Notes: generated from the sequence alone by a model not told the origin. A DNA stretch of 64,000 nt from Schistocerca nitens (GCF_023898315.1 NC_064617.1:620239000-620302999), one strand, 5' to 3'. Positions 21,553 through 32,984 are shown, numbered from the stretch's first letter. Translations and numbers: made by a program.

Positions 21553-22533
21553 TCATCCCTGTTTAGCTATTTTGCACTTCCTGTCGATCTCATTTTTGAG
21601 ATGTTTGTATTCCTTTTTGCCTGCTTCATTTACTGCATTTTTATATTTTCTCCTTTCATCAATTAAATTCAATATCTCTTCTGTTACCCAAGGACTTCTA
21701 CTAGTCTTTGTCTTTTTATCTACTTGATCCTCTGTTGGCTTCACTATTTCTTTTCTCAAAGCTACCCATTCTTCTTCTACTGTATTTCTTTCCCCCATTC
21801 TTGTCAATCGTTCCGTAATGCTCTCCCTGAAACTCTCTACAACCTCTGATTCTTTCAGTTCATCGAGGTCCCATCTCATATTCCCACCTTTTTGCAGTTT
21901 CTTCAGCTTTAATCTACAGTTCATAACCAATAGATTGTGGTCAGAGTCCACATCTGCCGCTGGAAATGTCTTACAATCTAAAACCTGGTTCCTGAATCTC
22001 TGTCTTACCATTATATAATACATCTGAAAGCTTCTACTATCTGCAGGCTTCTTCCATGTATACAACCTTCTTTCATGGTTCTTGAACCAAGTGTTAGCTA
22101 TGATTAAGTTATGCTCTGTGCAAAATTCTACCACGCGGCTTCCTCTTTCATTCCTTACTCCAATTCCATATTCACCTACTACGTTTCTTTCTCTTCCTTT
22201 TCCTACTGTCGAATTCCAGTCAGCCATGACTATTAAATTTTCGTCTCCCTTCACTATCTGAATAATGTCTTTTATCTCATCACACATTTCATCCATCTCT
22301 TCGTCATCTGCGGAGCTAGTTGGCATATAAACCTGTACTACTGTGGTAGGTGTGGGCTTCGTATCTATCTTGCGTTGAAGATGCTGTTTGTAGTAACTTA
22401 TCTGCATTCCTATTTTCCTATTCACTATTAAACCTACTCCTGCATTACACCTATTTGATTTTGTATTTATGACGCTGTATTCACCTGACCAGAAGTCTTG
22501 TTCCTCCTGCCACCGAACTTCACAAATTCCCAC
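21553..22533 (-). CDS. AP-endonuclease domain of the RTE-like LINE (326 codons open)
   Basis: The frame reads GICEVRWQEEQDFWSGEYSV (E-x-R-W start), GVGLIVNRKIG, VVQVYMPTSSADDEE, IVMADWNSTVGKG (catalytic D and N), VVEFCTEHNLIIANTWF, RLYTWKKPADSRSFQMYYI and AADVDSDHNLLVMNCRLK (catalytic SDH). It continues through WDLDELKESEVVESF to RKCKIAKQG and a stop. The expected IDYI motif appears as QMYYI, one likely damaged position. The protein nicks target DNA to prime reverse transcription. The stop separates it from the reverse-transcriptase part, so the element is defective. Confidence 0.85.
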   Translation of the reverse strand: MGICEVRWQEEQDFWSGEYSVINTKSNRCNAGVGLIVNRKIGMQISYYKQHLQRKIDTKPTPTTVVQVYMPTSSADDEEMDEMCDEIKDIIQIVKGDENLIVMADWNSTVGKGRERNVVGEYGIGVRNERGSRVVEFCTEHNLIIANTWFKNHERRLYTWKKPADSRSFQMYYIMVRQRFRNQVLDCKTFPAADVDSDHNLLVMNCRLKLKKLQKGGNMRWDLDELKESEVVESFRESITERLTRMGERNTVEEEWVALRKEIVKPTEDQVDKKTKTSRSPWVTEEILNLIDERRKYKNAVNEAGKKEYKHLKNEIDRKCKIAKQG

Positions 22534-22890
22534 TATAACTTAAACCTATCCATTTCCCTTTTTAAATTTTCTAATCTATCCGATTAAGGGATCTGACATT
22601 CCACGCTTCGATCCGTAGAACGCCAGTTTTCTTTCTCCTGATAACAACGTCCCCCTGAGTAATCCCTGCCCGGAAATCCGAATGGGGGACTATTTTACCT
22701 CCAGAATATTTTGCCCAAGAGGACGCCATCGTCATTTAACCATACAGTAAAGCTGCGTTCCCTCGGGAAAAATTATGGCTGTAGTTTCCCCTTGCTTTCA
22801 GCCGTTTCGAAGTACCAGCAGAGCAAGGCCGTTTTAGATAGTATTACAAGACCAGATCAGTCAATCACCCAGACTGTAGCCCCTGCAACT

Positions 22891-22932
22891 GGCTCTGAGC
22901 ACTATGGGACTTAACAGCTGAGGTCATCAGTC
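22891..22932 (-). repeat. Very short SINE fragment with its own target duplication
   Basis: Only about 42 bp of the SINE 3' end (GGCTCTGAGCACTATGGGAC to CATCAGT) are present. They are bracketed by an 11-bp duplication CCCCTGCAACT at 22880-22890 and 22933-22943, so this is a complete, extremely 5'-truncated insertion event rather than a decayed longer copy. Confidence 0.9.
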
Positions 22933-23200
22933 CCCCTGCAACTACCTGCTGCTTCCCCTCTTCAGGAACCACACGTTTGTCTGGCCTCTGAACTGATACC
23001 CCTCCGTTGAGGTTGCACCTTCGGTGCGGCTATCTGTATCGCTGAGGCACGCAAGCCTCCCCACCAATGGCAATGTCCATGGTTCATTGAATTGTAATTT
23101 TTGGGAAAACACGTTACAGCAATGTTCTAAGCTCTGATCTAAGCAGATGTATTTAACTATTATTATTATTTATTGTACCAAGCCGTGGCAAGTTAAAAGT

Positions 23201-23440
23201 GACCGAGCGAAGTGGCGCAGTGGTTAGCACACTGGACTCGCATTCGGGAGGCCGACGGTCCAATCCCGCGTCCGGCCATCCTGATTTAGGTTTTCCGGGA
23301 TTTCCCTAAATCGCTTCAAGCAAATGCCGGGATGGTTCCTTTGAAAGGGAACGGCCGACTCTGTTCACCATCTTTCCCTAATCCAATGAGACCGATGACC
23401 TCGCAGTTTGGTCTCCTCCCCTCAAATCAACCCAGCCTAA
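23201..23440 (+). repeat. Third tRNA SINE family, near full length
   Basis: Head AGTGGCGCAGTGGTTAGCAC, B-box region GACGGTCCAATCCCGCG, body CCTGATTTAGGTTTTCCGGG and CCTTTGAAAGGGAACGGCC, and end GGTCTCCTCCCCTCAAATC. A 7-bp GTTAAAA occurs at about 23192 and 23450 as a possible duplication. It is the most complete of three copies (also 14551-14742 and 55198-55452). Confidence 0.85.
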
Positions 23441-23573
23441 CAGAGACGCGTTAAAATGAGTTTGATAGCTAGTTATATTGCAGATGACGGGAGTTCGGAG
23501 GAGAACGAATAACAATCACCCCATCTTCGGAATAGGTCCGTGGATCTCCACTTGTACGCATGTGTGCTGCGTG

Positions 23574-23574
<1 letters not shown>

Positions 23575-23621
<47 letters not shown>

Positions 23622-23639
23622 TGGGGGGGGGGGGGGGGG
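23575..23639. repeat. (GT)n followed by a 17-G run
   Basis: About 22 TG units (23575-23618) and then an uninterrupted G tract (23623-23639). Confidence 0.95.
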
Positions 23640-23754
23640 CGGTGTATGGGTTAATACCGCGGAAGGAGGCCGTGGAATTTCAAATAGATGTAAATTTGCA
23701 ATGGTTTTGCAGAGATGTAGAGGCTTACACAGGATAGAGTTGCGTGGCAGCAGC

Positions 23755-23781
23755 GACAACAACAACAACAACAACAACAAC
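23755..23781. repeat. (CAA)n microsatellite
   Basis: Nine ACAACA-type units; the same unit forms the tail of the LINE at 763-786, so it may mark a lost LINE end. Confidence 0.9.
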
Positions 23782-24105
23782 ATGTGGAAGACATTATTGG
23801 TGTTGTTATGCATCCTTGTGCGGTATCCTATGTACTTCTGTGCCTGTTGAACATTCACCGTCCAATTTGTAGCTTCAGAAATACTTCTTGTGAATCTTAC
23901 ATCCATTAGTCATTTACTGACAGCGCAGTTTCAGTACGCTGCTCGTGACAGAGTGGAATGCGGGCAAGTGTTCGCGTTTGGCATATGTTCCTCATGTTAA
24001 CAAATATTCATTACAAGCGAAGAGGTATCTCGTTCACTGCACATTATTCTACCTGGACGAGCTGCGAAATATCTACAAGTGTGATTGCGTTAAAGATGTA
24101 GTATA

Positions 24106-24560
24106 GGGTGGTAAGAAACAGACTAAAGCGTTTCTAAGGGTGTTGCAGGGGAGGTTGTGCTGAGATATAACTGGCAAGAAAAAAAAATTGGATACGTTCC
24201 GCCCTTTCCGCCCTTATTTAGAATTGAAGTTAACCAACCAGATCGTCGCCCGTGCAAATTTAAGCAAGCTGCAGGAGACAGTGTGGCCTAAGTTTTCTTC
24301 GTTTGACTTCCTCAAACGAACAAACTTACATTTTGCTCGACAGCGTAAGTGTATCACTTCCGAGAAAGGTCATTTTAACGGGTAATTTTTTTGTGGTCGC
24401 TGGCGCTTAAATTTGCGCGCGCAACGACCTATTTGATTAACTTCAGTGCAAAGTAACTCGGAAACGGTGCAACGTATAAGATTTTTTTCTTAATTATTTC
24501 CCAGCACATCCTCTCCTGCAACACCCTTACAAACTTTTCAGACTGTTTCTGACCTCACTG
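24106..24560. repeat. MITE with ~60-bp terminal inverted repeats and TA duplication
   Basis: The left end (24106-24170) has GTAAGAAACAG, then TAAGGGTGTTGCAGGGGAGG, then TTGTGCTGAGA. The reverse complement of the right end (24495-24560) has GTCAGAAACAG, TAAGGGTGTTGCAGGAGAGG and ATGTGCTGGGA. TA dinucleotides flank both ends (24104-24105, 24561-24562), pointing to a Tc1/mariner-type driver. The 320-bp centre has no coding potential. Confidence 0.78.
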
Positions 24561-24562
24561 TA

Positions 24563-26631
24563 AAAGCTTCAGAAGTTAAAAACTCGAAGCTAGTCATCAG
24601 GACTGCAGTAGCTGAGCAAGTTGCAGTATGCATATTGGGATTAGTTCTTTAACTGTGAAGGTTAGCAGTCCTCATTAAAAAGAGGTGACGTATATAGCTT
24701 TTTGGGACTTATGCATTACTTAGCGGGACTAAAGTGTCTTCTCTATAAATGATGTACAATACCGTGTCTTCTGTTTTGGTTTCGCATTGACAGTTGCAAT
24801 TGTGAAACAGAGGATTTATTTTGGGTGTTCAATCATTTCATCATTACAAAGTGACGAGTGACACTGCGAGTATTCTAAATCTGAATTTTTTTTTCGAATT
24901 CTACAACCTTAGAAGCTGCTAGCAGTCTCAGTACCGGCTTCCGACTGCCTACTCAGATAACCGACAGTTATTTATGCCACCTCTGACTGTTTAATGGTTC
25001 TCTCTTAATTATACCGGACGTTACGTCTTAACAAACCTTTTTGTCACAGGATGTGACGTTGTAAGTACCATTTGTTTTTCACTGTTAATGCGTCGGTGAC
25101 AACTGCAGGAAAATTGCTTGGGAAAGGTCGCTGCCAAGGTTTTGTCACGCAGAGAATACCGCCTAGTGAATGGTAAAATGGACATGATTTTCAGAACCGT
25201 GGTGAATCAGATAAGAACAATTAATGGGTAGAGTAAAGTCTTTTGCGTTCTCTTGTCGGTGACATAATACAAGGTACAAATTCGTAATTCTAAAAAGTGA
25301 AGGAAGCCTGGGCAAAGGATGAAAAGTTGCGAGAGGCGCGAGGGAAGTCTTAGGAATACATTACGATTCTTCAAGTTCGAAACTCTCTGGCTCTCATGAA
25401 ATGGAAGTCACACGTACTTATCAGAAAGCTATGAGGCTCACATACACCGTAGATCTCACATGCCATGTGTTCTGATTAAGGACAAATGACCGGGTTTACA
25501 AAAAATCAATTTTATTTCAGCCTTTCTTACTGACATTCATACTGTTCTCCTTGTGGGAGCACTTATGTCGTAGATTAGGGTTAAACAGTAAAATGGGAAT
25601 GAAATTCTGCTCTTCTTCGGGTCCTACTAGGGTTATCTAGAGGTGAGTGTGACGCCGTCATCACGTTTCAATAACACTGGCTAAGATGCTGTTGTTGTGT
25701 GAGTAATTTTAATGTTGCCATTTATTACTGTAGAGGTGTTAGATTTAATGTATGTGTATTATTGTGCACGTCATATTTCCTGAGCTAACTGTTTCCATTA
25801 GAACAAATGTAAAGGATTTTGAACGTCTCGCCGAAGATGCTGCAGCTTGTCTGACACTGTATTAACAACATGTGACCAAAGTCATCGAGAAGCCACTACC
25901 GCGGTATTTCTTGTTTGTGTCAACTAAAACGCGTACTGTTATTCGCTCGTGCTCATACATGAAACATATTAATCTGTGCAAATTCTATAAGAGATGTCAC
26001 CAAATACATATATTCCCATCTTCTCTCGGTCCACGACCACTCCCACTCTACTTCAGCCTCCTTTGCACTCATGGAGTTCCACTTTTTTGTGCTTTGACTT
26101 TCCATCTGTTTACTCTTGCTGAACCCAAAAGCCATAACTGACTATATTTATTTCTTCCAGGTATTCATGTAGTTCCACTGCAATTTTTCCGCTGCTTCTG
26201 CTGCTCTTTCCGTTTAGAGATGACTAGTCAGTTGTGTTCTGACGGGAGCAGCGCTGGCGTGTGCCCTCTTCTCGTGTGTGTACCTTCCCACAGACTCCAT
26301 TGTTCTCCTACTCATCCTGAGATCCGCCATACATGGTTCGTATGACCACTTTATTTCCCCATCACTTTTATTCATATTTACTTACTACTTACGATACACT
26401 TTTTTCCACTTACAATGTTATAATCCGTAAGTTAAATGTCTTGCACATGACTGCACGTGTGAGGATATCTGGGTGTGTTTCAGCTGATTTTCGCAATCAT
26501 AATTACATTGCGGTTAAACATTAAAGGAAAGTGTCTATTTTCCATTTTCCTCTATTTTATCGTTACAAGAGACGCAGAGTGTTCGTGCCAGACAAGCTTC
26601 TGCATTTTTTGCGATACTTTCAAAATCCTCT
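24563..26631. other. No recognised feature
   Basis: About 2.1 kb of AT-rich intronic sequence. The longest frames (60-90 codons near 25870-26140) overlap on both strands and are not recognisable. Confidence 0.6.
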
Positions 26632-26842
26632 AAATTCAAATGGCTCTGAGCACTATGGGACTTAACAGCTATGGTCATCAGTCACCTAGAACTTAGAACT
26701 ACTTAAACCTAACTAACCTAAGGACATCACACAATACCCAGCCATCACGAGGCAGAGAAAATCCCTGACCCCGCCGGGAATCGAACCCGGGAACCCGGGC
26801 GTGGGAAGCGAGAACGCTACCGCACGACCACGAGATGCGGGC
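26632..26842 (-). repeat. Locust-type SINE with tRNA-Gly-like head
   Basis: The body half (TTCAAATGGCTCTGAGCACT to CTAACCTAAGGACATCACAC) is that of the common SINE. The head is different: on the minus strand GTGGTCGTGCGGTAGCGTTC, TCGCTTCCCACGCCCGGG and GGTTCGATTCCCGGCGGGG, which resembles tRNA-Gly(CCC) around anticodon and T-arm. The 12-bp duplication TCAAAATCCTCT lies at 26620-26631 and 26843-26854. Confidence 0.93.
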
Positions 26843-27169
26843 TCAAAATCCTCTTCTTTAATTTCCGCGCAGTTACATTACATCCTCTCTTGCAGCTGAG
26901 TCATCCACGTTACATTTCTATTAAGAAACAAAATACGCAAACACCGAAACAGCCGAAAAGCGACATGAAGGCTATTCTGGTACACTCTAACCATTGGAAC
27001 CTTCATGGTGTGACTCCTGTTTGTATACCGCTTAGCACGTAGAAACGTTCCGCATAAAATAAGTAATGCTATTAACATTACTCTTAACAAGATTTACAAG
27101 TACACAGTACCACGCTTATTACTACATTAATAAGATTTAACAATTACACGCCAAGTTAGCCAAGATCGC

Positions 27170-27545
27170 TAATGCGCTGCTTCCTGGATTCGGGTAGGAG
27201 CGCCGGCTCCGGTACGTATCAGTCCCGCGGATTTTCGACGAGGGCCGGTGAGCCGTCCAGACTGGATGTGGTTTTTAGGCGGTTTTCCAAACACCCCTAG
27301 GTGAATAGCGGGCTGGTCCCCACGTTCCGCCTCAATTACACGACTCACAGGACATCTGAATCTATTCACATTTTTCCATGGAGTACACTAGACTCAGCTG
27401 GGGTACACTAATTCCATCCCAGGGGGTATGGGGTGGCGGCAGGAAGGGCCTCCAGCCACCCCGTAACATTCACATTGCCAAAACCGTACCTAACCATGCC
27501 GACCCTGCGAACTGCCGGATAAAGGCACAAGCAAAAGAGGGAAAG
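27170..27545 (-). repeat. Interspersed repeat, unclassified
   Basis: Segments such as GGTTTTTAGGCGGTTTTCC, GCTGGTCCCCACGTTCCGCC and GGTGGCGGCAGGAAGGGCC are familiar to me from multi-copy locust sequences. Local GC is far above the flanks. I see no convincing Pol III boxes or coding frame; class and exact ends are unknown. Strand is a guess. Confidence 0.5.
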
Positions 27546-28780
27546 AAGAAGAATAAGATTAAACCAATTTGGTGAATTAACGAACTATATGGATATCTTT
27601 AAATGGTATGTACTTTGTATAATGTTATAACTTGAAACACATCTTAATTGGAATTTAAAGTGCTGAAGAAGTACTTATACAAATCCATTTGAGCAATTAT
27701 GACAGGAATTTGCAATGTAAGGGGCATACCAAGGGTATGACATTGTAGTATTAAACCGTGGTTATTCTCAGTCTCTGTTCTCGTCATTTTTGGAATGTGA
27801 GTTACGGGCTCCGACGTCAGCAGGCAAAAATTCACGCCACCCGCATGGCCGCCGTAAAAAGGTATTTTAATGGAACGGATATTTTAATGAAGCTTCTATC
27901 CATTTCGCATATGGAACACTGCGTCTGTAATGAATAAAATATTTCAGGAACACAGTAAGCAGACGCCATTTGTGATGGCACATTTTTCATTTTACCATGA
28001 CAGGCTGTAAGTCATCTACCGACTCATCTTAGTTTTTAGTGATTTTTGTAGCATTGTGGGGGTAGTTTTCGAGCTGCCGAACAACAGAAAAATATCTTAA
28101 CAATGAAGTACTGACTGTGGTGAAGATACATAATTCTTTACGTCTAGATATGTTGCAAACTAAAGTGCACACGTTTCCACCTGTAAATGAAGCCTCACTT
28201 CTTGATACTGTTTTCACGAGGAAGGTTCGTGCACATAGCCTTCTCCGTAACTGAGGTCGTTAACGCACGCCGGTGTGATGGCTTTCGACTCTGGTGGTGG
28301 ATGAAACTTAAACGGGCGGTATTTATGCGGCTAGCGGATGAAAGGTGGCGGCGTGAAGTTCATGATCACCAGTCTTTGCGCCAATGTTCTGGATTGAATT
28401 CCAGTGTGTCAAGAAATGAAGCTTGTGACGCTGTCGATGGTGATCCATCCGTCGACGGTCTGCTGGGTGCTATTGGATTGGAGAAGGATATATGCCTGCA
28501 CTGTATTTCACCCTCTCCCAAATTTTCATTATGATCATACAGCACGAATATACCACTACGCTGTACACGCATTCCTTGACCTCACCTCCATTCTACAAGA
28601 ACACATACGACACACTTCCCACATATTCGAAAGGAAAGGGGCCAATGTGCGGATAGGCAGTACATGCTTTCAAACAAGCGACTGAACCCATCCCACACCA
28701 TTCGCTACGTCAAAAAAGTCTTCCGGCCGTAGATACATAGTGCCAGTCATGCAAAGGTGAGACAGGTCGGTAATTAAATA
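27546..28780. other. No recognised feature
   Basis: About 1.2 kb. A 115-codon frame at 28187-28534 (plus) has no recognisable domain and overlaps frames on the other strand. Confidence 0.5.
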
Positions 28781-30087
28781 CACTGCTGGAAAAAAAATTG
28801 TACGTCCATTTTGATCTGATTACGGCATATGCCACCTGAGGGACAGTAGAAGTATTAAAGTAAGGAAATGTTTACAGCCAGAAGGCTCAGTGTTGTGCAG
28901 ACGTGTGAAGCGAACAGCCAACCATGCCACAGAGACGCACTGGTGCTTCCTACAGGCAAATGGGTGAGTTTCAGAGGGGTCTAATGGCAACCCTCAGAGA
29001 AGCAGGATGGTCTTTTCCGGGAATTGCCACACATATCGGACGTGCTGCGCCAGCTTTGCAACGATGCTGGTATCAGTCATCACGTGAACATTCTCACACC
29101 AGCAGACGAGGTTTTGGACCTCCCTGCAGCACAGACGCCCGCCATAATCATCGCATTCTAAGGACAGCAATGGCAGATCGCACAACTACCACATTACAGG
29201 TAAGAGGGCTTGCGAGCCGAGACGTGTCAACACGAACTTTTTGCGAACCTGTTAACAGCAGTGGTACCACACGCACACATACCTGCAGGCTGTCTTCAAC
29301 TCACACCACAGCACCGGCGTGCACGGCTCGACTGTTGCCATCAGAGGATCCATCTATAATATGGAATGGTGCGCCATGGTCGTCAGCGATGAAAGCAGAT
29401 CTTGCCTGCAAGCAAGCGATGGTCGTTTGCGCGAACGGCGTAGACCTGTTGAGGGCTGTCTCGTAGAGTGAATTCGTCCAAAACATAATGGCCCCATTCC
29501 AGGCCTTATAGTCTGGATGCATTTCGTGATTCTGGAGGGGACGCTAACGAGCGCTTGGTATATGCAAAATATTGTTACACCTGTTCTTTTGCCGTTCTTG
29601 CAACAGGAATATGATGTGTTGTTCCAACAGCATAGTGCTCGCCCATGTACTTCTCGTGAAATCCAACGTACTCTGGAAGAGGTGCAGCGACTTCCCTGGC
29701 CAGCTCGATTCCGGATTTGTCTTCGATCGAGCGCGTCTTTGATATGACTGGAAGAGAAGTGACTCGTGCAACTCGTCAGTGAACAGCTCTCACACAACTA
29801 CGTGTACAGGTTGAGCTGGTGTACCATAATGTATCCCAGGACGGTATCTGTCACCCGTGTGATCGAATGGATGACAGAGTCAGCGCCTGCATTGCCGCGA
29901 TGGAGGCTACACTACGCACTAGTACGGGTGTTTCACTATGGATCTATAACTGGTACCTCAGAACCGCTTGTGCTATTGATTTGTGAATGTAAACAATTCA
30001 AGTACTCCAAATGAACTGTTGCAACAATACATCTCGATTGAATTGGAAACCTCTGAATCGATGTACTAATGTTTTTCTGGCAATGTG
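28781..30087 (+). mobile_element. Tc1-like transposon with decayed transposase
   Basis: The terminal repeats pair CACTGCTGGAAAAAAAATTG (28781) with the reverse complement of the right end, CACATTGCCAGAAAAACATT (30087); a TA precedes the left end. The transposase starts at 28924: MPQRRTGASYRQMGEFQRGL, then ATLREAGWSFPGIATHIGRA (helix-turn-helix). Later blocks, in other frames, include SDESRSCLQASDGRLRERR, VLFQQHSARPCTSREIQ (where DNARPHTSR is expected, the Asp lost) and RLPWPARFRICLRSSASL in place of SPDLSPIEHVWD. The length of about 1.3 kb is typical of Tc1. Catalytic residues are lost and several frameshifts are present. Confidence 0.85.
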
Positions 30088-30479
30088 TTTTCCACAATGG
30101 TTTAGGATTACACTCGTGCCTGTAAGCAACTGTAATATTGAAAGATACCCATTATATGACTTTCAGGGCATTTAACCTGCCCGTTTCTGCCTCTCGCTAC
30201 TCAGTTATATGTTGCTATAAAACCACGAGGAAGGTGGTTTGCCGGTGTTAGGACATTTGTGCGAGGAATTTACACAATGGGTGTTTTCGCAAAGTCGGTC
30301 CGGTTGCGGTAGGTTTCTTTCAGGCACCTTTCCCTCTCCACGGCCTTGGGTGGCCAGAGATCACTTGGATACGGCACTTGCGGCTCGGAGCCTAAGAAAG
30401 ACGGACATCGACGCCTACGCAGAGTGACTGTGCTAGTTGGACTTATGGCAGCACTTTGGCACCTACAAGTGAGCCCTTC

Positions 30480-30720
30480 CAATGATTTCATGCGATTTTT
30501 TACACTACGCATTGTAATGCTCGACGTTGGCTATCTGTCGGTACATGTAGTCTGCCTGTTCTTGGTTTAAATGTGGTTGTTCCTTCGAATTTCCATTTCA
30601 CAATCACGTGACAAGCTGTTGACTTGAACAGCCTTAGAATGGTTGAAACATACCTCATGGATTTATTACTGAGATGATATACGATGGCTAGTTTACGTTC
30701 GAAGTCACTGAGCTCTACTC
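30480..30720 (-). mobile_element. Tc1-like transposase N-terminal fragment
   Basis: On the minus strand: DFERKLAIVYHLSNKSMRYV, STILRLFKSTACHVIVKWK and FEGTTTFKPRTGRLHVPTDS. This is the paired helix-turn-helix layout (helix, S/T-V-x-x-I-V-x-x-W, G-R-P-like linker) of Tc1/Tc3 transposases. A stop follows, and no catalytic part is found. Confidence 0.6.
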
Positions 30721-31026
30721 ACTGACCCATTCTGTTGCAACTGCTTCTCCACTGCCAACGCTGTGCTCTCCGTCACATTTTATTTTTCAAATACTGACTC
30801 CTGTGACATAGCGTCGCCAAATCCGCCTAGCCACCTAGTGCAATATAATATTTAGTTGGCTTTCGGCGTCACTACTGTGAACACTTGAGTGACACGCGGT
30901 ACCAGAAACCCTTAGAGAAATACGCATCTGATGCACAGGAAAAATTTGAGCGTTGCGACAGCAGGAAACGTCAGGCAGACGTCCGGGCCGGCGCCTCCGC
31001 GCTGCCCTGTTTACCCCGTTCCCGCT

Positions 31027-31060
31027 TGTCCTGTCCTGTCCTGTCCTGTCCTGTCCTGTC
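31027..31060. repeat. (GTCCT)n pentanucleotide repeat
   Basis: About seven perfect GTCCT units within a GC-rich stretch (30950-31240) that also gives a 146-codon frame on plus without recognisable domains. Confidence 0.95.
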
Positions 31061-31347
31061 CGTCGAGCACTGTCAAGGCCGTCTGTCAGCGCGTCATGTC
31101 GCTGCTATTGCCGCTGTCACTGTAGCCGACCTTCAAGCAGACCCTCGACTTGTTGACGTTATCAGCAGTCTGTCATCCGGTGTCGTGCCAGCCACACGTG
31201 GCGCTCACCGGACGTGCCGTGCCACGTTCGTCTGCCTACCTGGGTCAGTTCCGTTACAGCTGATGCTCGACTTTTTCCGTTATTGTATTCCACGTAAGAT
31301 ATTCACAGAGTGTGTTCGGCAGTGACAGATCAGAAATAGAACTTCAT

Positions 31348-31890
31348 ATATAGGGTCGCGCAAAGAATGCCGACAAGCGTTAGGGACAGGTTCCTTACAC
31401 CAAAAAAGAAAAAAAAAATGTGTAGTAAATATGGGCTCTCGAATGCATACCTTAAGAGTTAAGAGCACTACTACGTAACAGATCTGTTTTACTGCAAAGA
31501 CTTTGCTTTCCATATTTTGGAAGGAGATAGTGTGGACCAAAACAAGAAAAAAGTCTAGCAAACATGCGGCCTAAAACTGATACCTGAAGAGCTATGATCA
31601 CTTATGTTTCACCCTAGCGAAGATGAACACTTGCGCTCCTAAGGTATGCTTTTTAGACCCCATGTTTACTGGACGTCCTTTCTTGTTTAGTTCCGTACAG
31701 TCTCCTTCCAAAATATGGAAAGCAAAGTCCTAGCAACAGAACAGATTCGTTTCATTCCATCGGAGATGAACAAATGCTCATAGCTCTTAGGTATGCATTT
31801 TAGAGCCCTTGTTGACTACACAATTTTTTCTTGTTTTGGTGTAAGGAATCTGTTACTAACATTTTTCTGTGTTGTTTTTGGATACCCTTC
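31348..31890. repeat. ~540-bp fold-back element
   Basis: The left arm carries GGTTCCTTACACCAAAA, ATGTGTAGTAAATATGGGCT, ATGCATACCTTAAGAG and CTTTGCTTTCCATATTTTGG. The reverse complement of the right arm carries GATTCCTTACACCAAAA, TTGTGTAGTCAACAAGGGCT, ATGCATACCTAAGAG and the identical CTTTGCTTTCCATATTTTGG. The centre is itself partly self-complementary (31585-31680). No gene is present. A related fragment is at 10600-10720. Confidence 0.8.
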
Positions 31891-32256
31891 GTAATTGACA
31901 TGTATAAGTTACAAATTCCGCGATCGTACATTCTGCCAAGAACGACACAATTGAGTTAATTAAATCCGCCCTAGTGAGAGAAAAGATAAGCTCTCCTCTG
32001 CTTTGTTTCACATCCTCTCTGCACCACAACTCATTCAATTACAACCAAACACACGCTCCACATCCTTTAGCTGCCATAGCTTTCCCTTCACACACTTTCC
32101 ACGAATACTCTTAACTCCGCCCTCCGCCCCCCCCCCCCCTCCCCACCCATCCATCTCGCCGCGATGCTTCATCTTTCAATTACAAACAGTAATGTGATTG
32201 TTAGAAAATGCAGAGATCAAGAAACTGAAGGGAGGAGGACACAGAGACAGACAGGT

Positions 32257-32257
<1 letters not shown>

Positions 32258-32297
<40 letters not shown>

Positions 32298-32298
32298 A

Positions 32299-32330
<32 letters not shown>
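32258..32330. repeat. (CA)n and (GA)n compound microsatellite
   Basis: CA units 32258-32293, short AAAC spacer, GA units 32303-32330. A C-rich tract lies at about 32126-32150. Confidence 0.95.
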
Positions 32331-32333
<3 letters not shown>

Positions 32334-32785
32334 GCGGATTTAGTGAACAGAAGAGAACATTACGCAGCTGTCAACGACCACGCGCCCAATTCAAACAGCC
32401 ACCGTCTGGAGAAGAAAAACTTCCATCCACTCGTAAACTTCTTGACTTTCCCCGTTTGAAACAGGAGAAGTAATGCCTAAGGAAGGAGTAAAGTATTTTA
32501 GTTTATTTAGTGCACCGTGTATAAATTCTGGTTATGCTGATAATACGAGTAAGTGCAGTGAAAGCTCGGTCCATTTTATGTACGCAAGCGGAGAGCAAAT
32601 GGCGTAGTCATCACGATATTTTAAAACACACTGGCGTGCAAAATTTTAGAACAGAAGTAACTTACGCATGACGTGCCACTGTCAAGTGACATGGCTCGAT
32701 AACACTTCAACATAATTAAAAAGAACTTTTACATATAGTACAGAACACGCACTGAGACGAACACAAACAAAACTTTTACTCAAAG

Positions 32786-32984
32786 GCCGGCCGCGGTGGT
32801 CTAGCGGTTCTGGCGCTGCAGTCCGGAACCGCGGGACTGCTATGGTCGCAGGTTCGAATCCTGCCTCGGGCATGGGTGTGTGTGATGTCCTTAGGTTAGT
32901 TAGGTTTAAGTAGTTCTAAGTTCTAGGGGACTTGTAAGATGTTGAGTCCCATAGTGCTCAGAGCCATTTGAACCATTTTTTTTT
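32786..32984 (+). repeat. Locust-type tRNA SINE
   Basis: Full length, with a T-rich end (14 T) and a 10-bp body loss after GGGGACTT. The 12-bp duplication TTTTACTCAAAG lies at 32774-32785 and 32985-32996. Nested in the Tc1-like remnant. Confidence 0.95.

Larger units (their letters stand above)
19620..23090 (-). mobile_element. RTE-like LINE, near full length but inactivated
   Basis: Read on the minus strand from 23090. A GC-richer 5' UTR leads to an open endonuclease frame (22533-21553). Reverse-transcriptase blocks follow: GVDRCENYRTIRLISQ, DQFGFRR, then after the nested SINE AFVDLEKAFDNVDW (motif A). Next come GVGIKIHG, NINKRKTRIMECSQ, CYLGSKITNDGRSRED, and the C-terminus to about 19620. 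The (F/Y)ADD active site is missing through an internal deletion at about 20335. Stops and frameshifts occur after the endonuclease. Two SINE insertions (20695-20899 and 22891-22932) lie inside. It is the best copy of this family for reconstructing layout in this window. Confidence 0.87.

Noticed and set aside
23469..23906. 145-codon frame with poly-His/Thr and poly-Pro
   Set aside because: Produced by the GT repeat and the G run read on minus.
26760..26842. tRNA-Gly gene (minus strand)
   Set aside because: The T-arm is good but extra bases disrupt the fold, the SINE body follows, and target duplications flank the whole unit.
30885..31325. 146-codon frame (plus) in a GC-rich stretch
   Set aside because: It includes translation of a GTCCT repeat, overlapping frames exist in the other plus frames, and no domain is recognisable.
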